From Notamacropus eugenii (lineage: Eukaryota > Chordata > Mammalia > Diprotodontia > Macropodidae): DNA of 64,000 bases. Positions 63,911 through 64,000 of this stretch are shown here, in pieces. The DNA lies in assembly GCF_028372415.1 (NCBI RefSeq), contig NC_092877.1, positions 218,093,616 through 218,157,615 on the forward strand, given 5' to 3'. A model generated the notes under the pieces. It did no database searches and had not been told where the DNA came from. It saw only the letters and a program-made list of their open reading frames with translations. The stretch's first letter is position 1. Every line of letters starts with the position of its first letter. The position numbers and the translations under genes are program-made.

Positions 63911-64000
63911 TATTATTTACCAGGGCCAGATATAGATACTATAGAAACTATCGCTAATTATCTATTGGCTTCTTGGATATCATGGCACGATATTCAGAAA

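Noticed and set aside
1..64000. tRNA, U6, 5S, 7SK or snoRNA genes
   Set aside because: I looked for the usual internal boxes and conserved starts by eye. The only tRNA-like parts are SINE heads.

Overview
The window is nuclear DNA of a mammal, and the repeats point to a marsupial. It is AT-rich, gene-poor and full of interspersed repeats: CORE-SINEs whose tRNA-like head reads GGCAGCTAGGT, SINEs with an RTE-like tail, MIR, L2 and L3/CR1 LINEs, an RTE-clade LINE, several L1-lineage LINEs, a Tigger DNA transposon remnant and one or two solo LTRs. The RTE-tailed CORE-SINEs together with L1 and ORF2-less half-L1 (HAL1-like) elements of this type are what I associate with marsupials. The species cannot be named from the sequence alone.

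I found no convincing host protein-coding gene, tRNA, rRNA or other RNA gene. The recognisable coding sequence consists of broken transposable-element ORFs: L1 ORF1 at about 0.6-1.2 kb and 21.6-22.5 kb, the L1 ORF2 C-terminus at about 7 kb and 32-33 kb, an RTE reverse-transcriptase piece at about 3-4 kb, and a Tigger transposase stub at about 38.9 kb. The window is best read as intergenic or deep-intronic.

Layout. 0-8 kb: a complete 1.3-kb HAL1-like element with target-site duplications (TSDs), an RTE fragment, a (CCTT)n tract, a 5'-truncated L1 inserted into a CORE-SINE, and L2 tails. 8-20 kb: L2 and SINE relics, a well-formed solo LTR at 12.3-12.7 kb, an L1-related block at 14.8-15.9 kb, and unique sequence at 16-18.1 kb. 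21.1-24.8 kb: a complete 2.24-kb HAL1-like element, a full-length chimeric SINE with a G-quadruplex-type repeat at its 5' end, and an L3/CR1 fragment. 25-33 kb: mostly unique sequence, then two L1 3' ends, one with a 19-bp TSD. 33-38 kb: the longest low-repeat stretch. 37.5-39.3 kb: a three-level nest of retroposons and an internally deleted Tigger element. 39-61 kb: scattered SINE and L2 copies. 61.2-62.5 kb: low-repeat sequence holding a possible 247-bp exon with good splice signals and an open frame. The window ends in MIR, CORE-SINE and L2.

The most informative items are the two ORF2-less L1-type insertions that keep both ends and TSDs, the candidate exon, the solo LTR, and the nested insertions that give a relative order of element activity. 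All repeat assignments were made by eye from remembered family consensus features. No database search or alignment was run, and boundaries without stated TSDs are approximate by 10-50 bases.
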